Assembly (NCBI GenBank): GCA_023416585.1
Contig: JAEZHM010000113.1
Coordinates: 124,001-188,000 of the forward strand
Length of the DNA stretch: 64,000 nucleotides
From: Bacillota bacterium
Lineage (GTDB): Bacteria; Bacillota; Clostridia; Christensenellales; Aristaeellaceae
Direction: 5' to 3'
Below, piece by piece: positions 26,174 through 33,918 of this stretch. Both the position numbers and the translations under genes were made by a program. The number at the start of each line of letters is the position of its first letter. The stretch's first letter is position 1. Below the pieces are notes generated by a model that did not search any database, was not told where the DNA came from, and was given only the letters and a program-made list of their open reading frames with translations.

Positions 26174-27574
26174 ATGGAGAATGAGCGTATAACCAGCGTA
26201 GGCATCGATATCGGAACCTCCACACTGCAGTGCGTTTTCAGCAGCATGACACTGAAAAACCTATCCCCGGCCTTTGCCGTGCCTAGAATGGTGCTCGAGG
26301 ACAAACGCGTGCTCTACCGTGCTCCCGTCCGCCTGACCCCTTTAAAAACGCCGGATACAATTGACGGAGAAGCGGTGGCCTCGCTGATTCAGGAAGATTA
26401 TCGATGCGCAGGCATCGATCCGAAGCAGATTCAATGCGGAGCCGTTATCATCACCGGGGAGACAGCAAGAAAACAGAACGCAAAAGAAGTGACCCGGGCA
26501 CTGGCCGGGCTGGCGGGGGATTTTGTAGTCGCCACCGCGGGGCCGGTGCTGGAAAGCGTTCTGGCGGGTAAGGGTTCCGGCGCAGCGGCCCTGTCCATGG
26601 AGCGGGGCAAGCCGGTATTGAACCTGGACATTGGCGGCGGTACCACCAACATGTGCCTGTTCAAAAAAGGCGAGCCGCTTTTGACAGGCTGTTTGGATAT
26701 CGGCGGCAGGCTGCTTCGGTTTCACCCGGATGGCACGGTTCATTCATTTTCGGAAAAGATGGCGTTGATCGCAAAGGAGGCAGGAGTCTCCCTGACCGTG
26801 GGAGCACAGGTATCGCATTCTTCCGTGCTCCGCATTGCGCAGAGGATGACCGGGGTGCTGGAGGAGGCCGTGAACCTTCGGCCAAGGACAGCGCTGTATA
26901 ATGCGCTGGTGCTTGCACATGGCTTCCCCGAAGACGTGCAAGCCGAATTAACCACCTTCTCCGGCGGCGTGGCAGACTGCATCTATGGCACTTGTCAAAA
27001 CAATATAGTTTTTCATGATATCGGAGAGGCGCTGGGCAGGAGCATCGCATCATCCTTATTTTTTTCCCATACAAGAGTATTAAAACCACTTGAGACCCAG
27101 CATGCCACGGTGATTGGCGCCGGTTCGTACAGTGTGACCGTATCCGGGAGCACCATTTCGCTGGAGAGCATACACTTACCCATCAAGGGGCTTCCAGTCG
27201 GCAGAGTGGCCTTAAACAGCCCGGAGGATATCGCCGGCTTGTCAAGGCAGATTGCCCATCAGTTTGAATTGTACGAGCCACCCATAGCCATCGGCTTTGA
27301 GGGAATCTATAACCCCAGCTACGTGCAGATCGAAGAAATCGCGGAGCAGATTGTATCTGGCATGGGGGAACATGCGCCGCGGATACTGATCATGGCTCAG
27401 GATATGGCCAAGGCCTTGGGGCAGGCGCTGATGCGCAGATGGGGTCAGGGCACCCCTATGATCTGCTTGGACGGCATTTCGCTGGCCTATGGCGATACGG
27501 TTGACCTGGGCGCGCCGCTGGCCGGCGGGCGGGTGCTGCCCGTGATCGTAAAAACCCTGGCATTCGGGTATTGA
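26174..27574 (+). CDS. eutA: Ethanolamine ammonia-lyase reactivating factor EutA
   Basis: A 466-residue member of the actin/Hsp70-like ATPase fold family. EutA exchanges damaged cobalamin bound to ethanolamine ammonia-lyase for fresh cofactor, using ATP. It has an N-terminal phosphate loop (GIDIGTSTLQ, about residues 10-19) and a second one, LDIGGGTTNM (about 152-161). It is the first gene of the microcompartment operon, 12 bases before the eutB start. ATG at 26174 follows GGTGAGGA. EutA presence supports a B12-dependent ethanolamine lyase. Confidence 0.93.
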   Translation: MENERITSVGIDIGTSTLQCVFSSMTLKNLSPAFAVPRMVLEDKRVLYRAPVRLTPLKTPDTIDGEAVASLIQEDYRCAGIDPKQIQCGAVIITGETARKQNAKEVTRALAGLAGDFVVATAGPVLESVLAGKGSGAAALSMERGKPVLNLDIGGGTTNMCLFKKGEPLLTGCLDIGGRLLRFHPDGTVHSFSEKMALIAKEAGVSLTVGAQVSHSSVLRIAQRMTGVLEEAVNLRPRTALYNALVLAHGFPEDVQAELTTFSGGVADCIYGTCQNNIVFHDIGEALGRSIASSLFFSHTRVLKPLETQHATVIGAGSYSVTVSGSTISLESIHLPIKGLPVGRVALNSPEDIAGLSRQIAHQFELYEPPIAIGFEGIYNPSYVQIEEIAEQIVSGMGEHAPRILIMAQDMAKALGQALMRRWGQGTPMICLDGISLAYGDTVDLGAPLAGGRVLPVIVKTLAFGY

Positions 27575-27586
27575 GGAGGGCTAACC

Positions 27587-28942
27587 TTGCGGCTTTCAAC
27601 GCAGCTGTTCGGAAAGGGATACACATTTTCCTCCATACGGGAAGTAATGGGCAAAGCCAACGTGCCAAAGGCCGGCGACAGGCTGGCGGGTCTTTCCGCC
27701 GCGACGCCCCAGGAACGGGTTGCGGCCCGCGTGGTGCTGTCCGAACTTACGGTCAGGGATATATGCGAGCATCCCGCCGTGCCCTATGAAGAGGATGAGG
27801 TCACCCGCATTATATTGGATGACTTGAACAGGCCAATTTACGAAAGTCTGAAAAGCCTGACCATCGGCGAACTTCGGGAAAGAATTCTATCATCCGAAGG
27901 CGATGCGCTGATCCGCATGGGCAGGGGCCTTTCCAGCGAGGTGATCGCCGCTGCCACCAAGCTGATGAGCAATCTGGATTTGATTTACGCGGCAGCGAAA
28001 ATTCGGGTAACTGCCACCTGCGTGACCACCATCGGCCTGCCAGGGACATTAAGCGCCCGGCTGCAGCCCAATCATCCCTCCGATCAGGTGGAGGGGATTA
28101 CGGCCTCCGCGCTGGAGGGTTTGAGCTATGGCATAGGCGACGCGGTGATTGGCCTGAATCCCGTGGATGCCAGTACCGGCAGCGTCCATGCAATCCTTTC
28201 CCGGTTTGAGGAGATCAAGCAAAAATATTCCATTCCCACGCAAAATTGCGTGCTGGCCCATGTGACCACGCAGATGGACGCCATCAAAAAGGGCGCGCCC
28301 TGCGATTTGATTTTTCAGAGCATCGCCGGTTCTGAAAAGGGGAACCGGGCCTTTGGGATCAATGCGGTCATGATCGGGGAGGCCAGGGAGCTGGCACTGA
28401 CCTCAGGCACCGCCCATGGTCCCAATGTCATGTACTTTGAAACCGGGCAGGGCAGCGAACTTTCCAGCGATGCGCATTTTGGCAATGATCAATTGGTCAT
28501 GGAAGCCAGGTGCTACGGCTTTGCCAGGCATTACGCCCCGTTCCTGGTCAATACCGTGGTGGGCTTTATCGGCCCGGAGTATTTGTACAACAATCAGGAG
28601 TTCATAAGGGCTGGGCTGGAAGACCATTTCATGGGCAAGCTTTCCGGATTGCCCATGGGCTGCGACTGCTGCTATACCAACCATATGCAGGCAGATCAGA
28701 ATGATAATGAGAACCTTGCGGTGCTGCTAAGCGCGGCGGGCTGTAATTACTTTATGGGGGTGCCCCACGGGGACGACGTGATGCTTAACTACCAGTCCAC
28801 AGGGTATCACGACATCGCGGCCCTGCGGGAAACCCTCCGCCTGTCGCCCATACCGGCTTTCGCAAGGTGGATGGAAACCTGGGGCTTCTGGAAGGATGGG
28901 CGTTTGGGACCTAACGCCGGAGATGCCTCGGTGTTCCTGTAA
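27587..28942 (+). CDS. eutB: Ethanolamine ammonia-lyase large subunit
   Basis: The 451-residue catalytic subunit of adenosylcobalamin-dependent ethanolamine ammonia-lyase, which converts ethanolamine to acetaldehyde and ammonia in the microcompartment lumen. Family blocks such as LMSNLDLIYAA, LQPNHPSDQVEGI and CDCCYTNHMQADQNDNENL are intact, and length is normal. The start is TTG at 27587 with GGAGGG six bases upstream; no better ATG fits. The small subunit EutC follows 28 bases later. Confidence 0.96.
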   Translation: MRLSTQLFGKGYTFSSIREVMGKANVPKAGDRLAGLSAATPQERVAARVVLSELTVRDICEHPAVPYEEDEVTRIILDDLNRPIYESLKSLTIGELRERILSSEGDALIRMGRGLSSEVIAAATKLMSNLDLIYAAAKIRVTATCVTTIGLPGTLSARLQPNHPSDQVEGITASALEGLSYGIGDAVIGLNPVDASTGSVHAILSRFEEIKQKYSIPTQNCVLAHVTTQMDAIKKGAPCDLIFQSIAGSEKGNRAFGINAVMIGEARELALTSGTAHGPNVMYFETGQGSELSSDAHFGNDQLVMEARCYGFARHYAPFLVNTVVGFIGPEYLYNNQEFIRAGLEDHFMGKLSGLPMGCDCCYTNHMQADQNDNENLAVLLSAAGCNYFMGVPHGDDVMLNYQSTGYHDIAALRETLRLSPIPAFARWMETWGFWKDGRLGPNAGDASVFL

Positions 28943-28970
28943 ATCCGGCGGGGAAGGATGGTGACACCCT

Positions 28971-29831
28971 GTGAATGAAGCGCAAATACAGTTGATTGTG
29001 GAAAGCGTGCTGGCCCGGCTACAAGAGGAAAAGACGCCCGTGAAAGCGCCGGAGCCTGTTCCTGCAGCCGGCATCATACCGGATATTGCGGCCCAGGATT
29101 TGCGCCGGCAGTACCTGGTGGATTCGCCCAAGGACCGGGAAGCTTTTCTTTCCTTGAAAGAGAAAACTCCAGCAAGGGTGGGGGTGGGCCATGCCGGGGC
29201 GCGGTACCGTACCACGACCACACTCCGCTTCCAAGCCGACCACGCTGCTGCCCAGGATGCTGTGTTCAGTGATGTGCCGGAAGCCTTTCTTCGGGAGATG
29301 AACCTGAAAAGTTATGCGACAACATGCCAAAGCCGCGACGAGTTTCTGACCAGGCCTGACAAGGGCAGGGTGTTTAGCTTGGAAACGCTGGCGGAAATCA
29401 AAAAGGCGGTCCCTTCCAAGCTGCCGGTTCTTTTGTATCTGGCGGACGGGCTTTCTTCCACCGCGGTAACGGCCAACGCCAAAGACATCCTGCCAGTGAT
29501 CAAAAATGGCCTCAAGGGATATGGTGTCACGACGGGCGAACCCTTCTTTGTGCAGTATGGGCGGGTGGGAAGCATGGACTGCCTGGGGGATGCTCTGTCT
29601 CCCGAGGTTGTCTGCGTGCTCCTGGGAGAACGGCCCGGCCTTGTCACAGCGGAGAGCATGAGCGCTTATATCGCCTACCGGCCAACAACTGGCATGCCAG
29701 AAAGCCGCCGGACCGTGGTGGCCAACATCCATAAGGGCGGAACGCCGCCTGTGGAGGCCGGCGCGTTTATTGTGGACTTGATCCGCATGATGCTGGAAAA
29801 GAAGGCAAGCGGGCTGGACCTGCCCATCTGA
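28971..29831 (+). CDS. eutC: Ethanolamine ammonia-lyase small subunit
   Basis: The 286-residue partner of EutB that completes the cobalamin-binding site. The C-terminal two thirds contain conserved ADGLSS, GERPGL and YRPTTGMPESRRT blocks. Residues 1-20 (with the IVESVLARL pattern) form a predicted amphipathic helix separated by a Pro/Ala linker, the layout of an encapsulation peptide. The start is GTG at 28971. Similar helices occur in PduL (N-terminus) and EutE (C-terminus) of this operon, implying that all three enter the same shell. Confidence 0.95.
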   Translation: MNEAQIQLIVESVLARLQEEKTPVKAPEPVPAAGIIPDIAAQDLRRQYLVDSPKDREAFLSLKEKTPARVGVGHAGARYRTTTTLRFQADHAAAQDAVFSDVPEAFLREMNLKSYATTCQSRDEFLTRPDKGRVFSLETLAEIKKAVPSKLPVLLYLADGLSSTAVTANAKDILPVIKNGLKGYGVTTGEPFFVQYGRVGSMDCLGDALSPEVVCVLLGERPGLVTAESMSAYIAYRPTTGMPESRRTVVANIHKGGTPPVEAGAFIVDLIRMMLEKKASGLDLPI

Positions 29832-29844
29832 CAGGAGGGAATAT

Positions 29845-30504
29845 ATGCGCGGTGACTCCATGCGGGCCAATGTGCTGGCTCTTCGCATCATCCCACAGGC
29901 AGATACTTCCCTATGCCAAAAGCTTAAAATTGAACTGGGCTTGCATTCCCTGGGGCTGATCACCTGCGACAGTGATGACGTTGGTTATACGGCATTGGAT
30001 GAAGCGACAAAAAAGGCGAATGTCAGGGTGGCCTACGCCCAGTCCATGTATGCCGGAGCGGCCAACGCAAACACGGCCCTGGCCGGTGAGTTCCTGGGCA
30101 TCCTTTCCGGCCCGAACCCGGAGGAAGTGAAAAGCGGTCTAAACGCAGCGGCAGATTTTATCCGCCACGGCGCCAGCTTTAAAAGCGCCAGCAATGATGA
30201 TTCGGTGGTGTATTACGCCCATTGCATCTCCCGCACCGGCAGTTACCTTTCCCAAATGAATGGCTTGCCGGAGGGGGCGCCGCTGGCTTATCTCATTGCT
30301 CCGCCCCTGGAAGCCATGGTGGCGGTGGACGCGGCGCTGAAGGCAGCGAACGTGCAGGTGGCGGCTTTTTATGGGCCACCCTCCAACACCAACTTTGGCG
30401 GGGCATTGCTTACCGGCTCCCAGTCGGATTGCATGGCTGCCTGCCAGGCCTTTGCCCATATGGTAGAGGAAATCGCAAAGCAGCCCCTGGAATGGAAGGA
30501 GTGA
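29845..30504 (+). CDS. eutL: Microcompartment shell protein EutL (tandem-BMC trimer)
   Basis: A 219-residue protein with two fused circularly permuted BMC domains, typical of EutL trimers whose central pore can open and close. Recognisable stretches include IPQADTSL near the N-terminus and GPPSNTNFGGALLTGSQSDC near residues 182-201. It probably provides the large gated pore for substrates or cofactors. ATG at 29845 follows AGGAGGG; an internal ATG (29860) is an alternative start. It is placed between the lyase genes and the BMC-H gene, as in many eut operons. Confidence 0.95.
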   Translation: MRGDSMRANVLALRIIPQADTSLCQKLKIELGLHSLGLITCDSDDVGYTALDEATKKANVRVAYAQSMYAGAANANTALAGEFLGILSGPNPEEVKSGLNAAADFIRHGASFKSASNDDSVVYYAHCISRTGSYLSQMNGLPEGAPLAYLIAPPLEAMVAVDAALKAANVQVAAFYGPPSNTNFGGALLTGSQSDCMAACQAFAHMVEEIAKQPLEWKE

Positions 30505-30510
30505 GGTCTT

Positions 30511-31068
30511 TTGGAAGTCACAGCGCTTGGCATGATTGAGACCATCGGCCTCGTTTCCGCCATCGAAGCGGCTGACGCCGGGCTGAAAGCCGCGGATGTA
30601 CGCCTGTTGGGCACCGACTATGTCCGGGGCGGGCTGGTCATGGTTCGCTTTGAAGGCGAGGTGGCGGCGGTTCAGGCCGCGGTGGACGCGGGAACTGCGG
30701 CCGCCCAGCGGATCGGGCGCGTGTTTTCCTCCCATGTGATTCCAAGAGCTATGCCGGAAGTGTTTTGCATGCTGGCCTCCGATGTGGATGTAGGGCCGGG
30801 CAGGCGGGCCCGGGGCGGCTGCACGGCCTGCGGCGGTTGCGAGGGCGGCCGCAGGGAATGCGATTCGGAGGAAAAGTGGGCTGCTATACCGCCCTCTTTA
30901 GAACAAGGTACAGCAGCGCCAAATGATATTGAAAGCTGGAAGGTTGTGAAGCTCCGCACATACGTCAGGGGTCTGAAGGGCTTTCCCCTGACACCCAACG
31001 ACATCCGCTATGCCACCAAGCATACGCTGCTTGAGGCCATCGAGATATATTTTGCAAAGGGGGAGTAA
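30511..31068 (+). CDS. BMC-H shell protein with cysteine-rich tail (PduK-like)
   Basis: A 185-residue protein. Residues 1-90 form a BMC-H domain (GMIETIGLVSAIEAADAGLKAA). A linker with Cys104, Cys107, Cys110 and Cys117 follows, a CxxCxxCx6C pattern that could hold an iron-sulfur cluster. A helical C-terminal segment (about 143-183) ends the protein. PduK of Pdu compartments also has a BMC-H domain with a tail; EutK has a nucleic-acid-binding tail. The start is TTG at 30511 with AAGGAG nine bases upstream. It may form a specialised or electron-conducting shell tile, which is inference. Confidence 0.85.
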   Translation: MEVTALGMIETIGLVSAIEAADAGLKAADVRLLGTDYVRGGLVMVRFEGEVAAVQAAVDAGTAAAQRIGRVFSSHVIPRAMPEVFCMLASDVDVGPGRRARGGCTACGGCEGGRRECDSEEKWAAIPPSLEQGTAAPNDIESWKVVKLRTYVRGLKGFPLTPNDIRYATKHTLLEAIEIYFAKGE

Positions 31069-31071
31069 TGG

Positions 31072-32538
31072 TTGGAACTGGACCGCGATCTTACTTCCAT
31101 ACAGGAAGTGCGCAATCTGGCATCGGTAGCGAAAAAGGCTCAGTCTGAACTTGCTCTTCTTGACCAGCGCCAAATTGACGCCATCGTGCTTGCCATGACT
31201 GAGGCGGCGGAAAAGAGCGCCGGGCATCTGGCCAGGATGGCTGTGGAGGAAACAGGCTTCGGTGTTGTCGAGGATAAGGTCACCAAAAACCTCTTTGCCA
31301 GCAGAACGGTGTATGAATCCATCCGCGATGTAAAATCCATCGGCATCATTGGCGAAGACAGCGAAAAAAAGATTGTGCTGGCGGCCGTACCCGTCGGGGT
31401 TGTGGCGGGGCTGATTCCCAGCACCAACCCAACCTCCACCACCATTTTCAAAGCGCTGATCAGCGTAAAAGCCGGCAACGCGGTGATTTTTTCGCCGCAC
31501 CCCTCCGCGGTGCGCTGCATTGCAGAGACGGTGCGAATCCTATCCAAAGCGGCCAGTGAGGCCGGTGCGCCGGAAGGCGTAATCAGCACTATGACCTTTC
31601 CCACAGTGCAGGGCACCCAGGAGCTGATGAAACGGGTCAATCTCATCCTGGCTACCGGCGGAACGGCCATGGTAAAGGCGGCGTATTCTTCCGGCACACC
31701 GGCCCTTGGGGTAGGTCCCGGCAATGTTCCGGCCTTCATCGAGCGGACAGCGGACATACAAAAGGCCGTGCGCCGCATCATGGCCAGCAAGACCTTTGAC
31801 AACGGCACCATATGTGCTTCCGAGCAGGCCATCGTCGCCGAGGCCTGCATTAAAAATGAGGTGGCGGCGGAGTTTCGGCGCCAGGGCGGTTATTTTGTCA
31901 GCGGCGGCGATGCGGATAAAATCGCTTTGCTGATCAAAAGACCGGGCTCTGACACAGTGAATCCCCGCATAGTGGGAAGAAGCGCCCTGGAGATTGCAGA
32001 AATGGCCGGGGTCCAGGTTCCCAGGGATACTCGGGTGATTCTTTGCGAACAGGACAAGGTGGGACCGGAAGCACCCTTCTCCATGGAAAAGCTGTCGCCC
32101 CTATTGGCTTTTTACACCGAGCAGGATTGGCAGTCCGCCTGCGAGCGGTGTTTGCAGCTTTTGCATTTTGGCGGCATCGGGCACAGCCTTTCCATCCATA
32201 CAGAAAACCGGGAACTGGTGCGCACCTTCCTTTTGCAAAAGCCGGTATCCCGTCTGCTTGTGAACACCGGCTCCACCCAGGGCGGCATCGGGGCCACAAC
32301 AGGCATCATGCCCTCGCTGACTTTGGGCTGTGGCGCGGTGGGCGGTTCCGCCACCAGCGACAATGTGACAGTACATCACCTGTTCCAGATAAGGCGGGCA
32401 GCCTGGGGGCTTTTAGAGCCGGAAGCGGTGGGAAAAAACAATGCTCCTTTAAATGCGGAGGAGAAAAAAGAAAAAACAAATCCCGACGTGGAAGCCATTG
32501 TGGAAGCTGTTCTGCGCCAGCTGCGCGGCTTGCAATAA
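31072..32538 (+). CDS. eutE: Acetaldehyde dehydrogenase (CoA-acylating)
   Basis: A 488-residue aldehyde dehydrogenase that converts acetaldehyde, NAD+ and CoA to acetyl-CoA inside the compartment. It has catalytic Cys248 in FDNGTICASEQA, a nucleotide-binding region (IPSTNP) and the GGIGA stretch near residue 405. The last 20 residues, with the IVEAVLRQL pattern after a Lys/Glu-rich linker, look like a C-terminal encapsulation helix. The start is TTG at 31072 with GGGGGAG upstream; the ATG at 31068 is in another frame. PduP is the close alternative name; context with EutBC favours EutE. Confidence 0.93.
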   Translation: MELDRDLTSIQEVRNLASVAKKAQSELALLDQRQIDAIVLAMTEAAEKSAGHLARMAVEETGFGVVEDKVTKNLFASRTVYESIRDVKSIGIIGEDSEKKIVLAAVPVGVVAGLIPSTNPTSTTIFKALISVKAGNAVIFSPHPSAVRCIAETVRILSKAASEAGAPEGVISTMTFPTVQGTQELMKRVNLILATGGTAMVKAAYSSGTPALGVGPGNVPAFIERTADIQKAVRRIMASKTFDNGTICASEQAIVAEACIKNEVAAEFRRQGGYFVSGGDADKIALLIKRPGSDTVNPRIVGRSALEIAEMAGVQVPRDTRVILCEQDKVGPEAPFSMEKLSPLLAFYTEQDWQSACERCLQLLHFGGIGHSLSIHTENRELVRTFLLQKPVSRLLVNTGSTQGGIGATTGIMPSLTLGCGAVGGSATSDNVTVHHLFQIRRAAWGLLEPEAVGKNNAPLNAEEKKEKTNPDVEAIVEAVLRQLRGLQ

Positions 32539-32570
32539 ATAACCCAACTATATTATAGGAGGTATTCTGG

Positions 32571-32867
32571 ATGAACCGCGAAAAGATTGCTCTTGGCATG
32601 GTGGAAACCAAAGGTTTGGTGGGCTCCATTGAAGCGGCGGATGCCATGGTAAAGGCGGCCAATGTGTCCCTGATCGGCAAAACCCACGTGGGCGGCGGCT
32701 TGGTAACAGTCATGGTAAGGGGAGACGTAGGCGCTGTAAAAGCGGCCACTGACGCCGGCGCTGCCGCTGCCCAGCGGGTGGGTGAGCTGGTTTCCGTGCA
32801 TGTGATTCCCAGGCCGCACGAAGAACTGGAAAGCATTCTGCCCCATCTTAATACGGATATGGAATAG
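32571..32867 (+). CDS. eutM: Microcompartment hexamer shell protein (EutM/PduA-like), first copy
   Basis: A 98-residue BMC-H protein. It has the family core, with KTHVGGGLVTVMVRGDVGAVKAA around the pore loop, and forms hexameric tiles that make most of the shell facets. ATG at 32571 follows AGGAGGT. A second, very similar gene begins 21 bases after its stop. A short tail (EELESILPHLNTDME) differs from the second copy. Two near-identical shell genes may raise protein amount or allow mixed facets. Confidence 0.95.
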   Translation: MNREKIALGMVETKGLVGSIEAADAMVKAANVSLIGKTHVGGGLVTVMVRGDVGAVKAATDAGAAAAQRVGELVSVHVIPRPHEELESILPHLNTDME

Positions 32868-32887
32868 TCATGTAGGAGGTTTGCACC

Positions 32888-33163
32888 ATGGATATGATCG
32901 CTTTGGGTATGATTGAAACCAGGGGCCTTGTCGGCGCCATCGAGGCGGCGGACGCCATGCTGAAGGCCGCCAACGTTGCCCTGATCGGCAAAACCCATGT
33001 GGGCGGCGGATTGGTGACCGTCATGGTCCGCGGGGAAGTCGGCGCCGTGAAGGCTGCCGTGGATGCCGGCGCCGCCGCTGCCGAGCGTGTGGGCAACTTG
33101 GTATCCCGCCATGTGATTCCCAGGCCCCATAACGAGGTCAATGAAATTCTGCCCAAGATTTGA
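32888..33163 (+). CDS. Microcompartment hexamer shell protein (EutM/PduA-like), second copy
   Basis: A 91-residue BMC-H protein closely related to the gene just upstream (shared KTHVGGGLVTVMVRG and HVIPRPH stretches), indicating local duplication. It forms hexamers with a small central pore and lies flat in shell facets. ATG at 32888 follows AGGAGGT. After its stop a hairpin (CGATTGTTCA at 33176-33185 with TGAACAACCG at 33191-33200) could stabilise the shell-gene message or lower downstream expression. EutM or PduA/PduJ naming cannot be separated by sequence alone. Confidence 0.95.
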   Translation: MDMIALGMIETRGLVGAIEAADAMLKAANVALIGKTHVGGGLVTVMVRGEVGAVKAAVDAGAAAAERVGNLVSRHVIPRPHNEVNEILPKI

Positions 33164-33175
33164 CAGGCTGAAGAC

Positions 33176-33200
33176 CGATTGTTCATGGTTTGAACAACCG
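33176..33200 (+). other. Intergenic hairpin in the BMC operon
   Basis: A 10-base-pair stem with one G-U pair and a 5-base loop lies between the second shell gene and eutT. There is no U-run after it, so it is more likely an mRNA stability or processing element than a terminator. Confidence 0.35.
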
Positions 33201-33231
33201 ATGATGCCGCTTTCCTGGAAAGGAGAATCCT

Positions 33232-33915
33232 GTGCGATATATTACCGAGCAGGAATTGCGCGACTTGTTTTCAAAGGGCATCCCGGAGGAATACATGCTT
33301 CCTTGGGATGCGAAGCTTACCCCTGCTGCAAGACAATATCTGATTGATCTGCGCCTGTACCGGTTGGAAAGCGGAAAAGAATGCTGTGAAAAGGCAGCAG
33401 GTACAAAGCCTGAGCATATGACGCATCTAACCGCAGGCCAGCTGACCCATAAAACGCATCCGAGAATTGCCCTTCGCGGCAAGCTTGATTCGCTGGAGGC
33501 CGAAATCCTGTTGGCTGAGATTACGGCAAAGGAACGTGGCGCGCACAGCCTGATCACATCCTTGGAGGATTCCTTGGCGCTGACAAGGCGTATTCTGGCT
33601 GCCGAGGTGACGGGCAAGCCTCTGGGAGATTGGCTTCTTCATGGCATGACGCCCGCCCAGGTGCACGATGCTTCCCATCATCCGCAAAGCTTTGGCTTTT
33701 CGGGCCATGTGCTGCCAAGCGCCAAGCAGGGGATGATAGCGGCGCTGCTCAACCGCCTGCGCACTTTGGTCCGGGAAACGGAGCTTACGGCGGTTCATGC
33801 ATTTTGCCAGGGTGACGGTCCCTGTTGCCGGGAGGATTTATTGTTGGCGCTCAACAGGCTGTCCAGTTACTTTTACATACTGCAGCTTCAGGCGATCAAG
33901 GAGCAGGAGGGATAA
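33232..33915 (+). CDS. eutT: Ethanolamine-type cobalamin adenosyltransferase EutT
   Basis: A 227-residue protein that makes adenosylcobalamin, the EutBC cofactor, from cob(I)alamin and ATP. Residues 1-45 (YITEQELRDLF ... AKLTPAARQYL) are the small N-terminal domain seen in EutT proteins; the four-helix adenosyltransferase domain follows. A Cys pair at 51-52 is present, but I could not place the full metal motif of enteric EutT. The start is GTG at 33232 with AAAGGAG upstream. The N-terminal motif is echoed at the C-terminus of the PduL protein encoded next. Confidence 0.85.
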   Translation: MRYITEQELRDLFSKGIPEEYMLPWDAKLTPAARQYLIDLRLYRLESGKECCEKAAGTKPEHMTHLTAGQLTHKTHPRIALRGKLDSLEAEILLAEITAKERGAHSLITSLEDSLALTRRILAAEVTGKPLGDWLLHGMTPAQVHDASHHPQSFGFSGHVLPSAKQGMIAALLNRLRTLVRETELTAVHAFCQGDGPCCREDLLLALNRLSSYFYILQLQAIKEQEG

Positions 33916-33918
33916 AGC

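Noticed and set aside
26094..26174. Cobalamin riboswitch or EutV antiterminator leader before eutA
   Set aside because: The predicted leader is about 25 bases and has no B12-box-like sequence or paired hairpins.
30839..30920. Frameshift or fusion at the cysteine-rich linker of the tailed BMC-H gene
   Set aside because: The frame stays open with normal codon pattern and the C-terminal helix is well formed, so it reads as a genuine domain extension.
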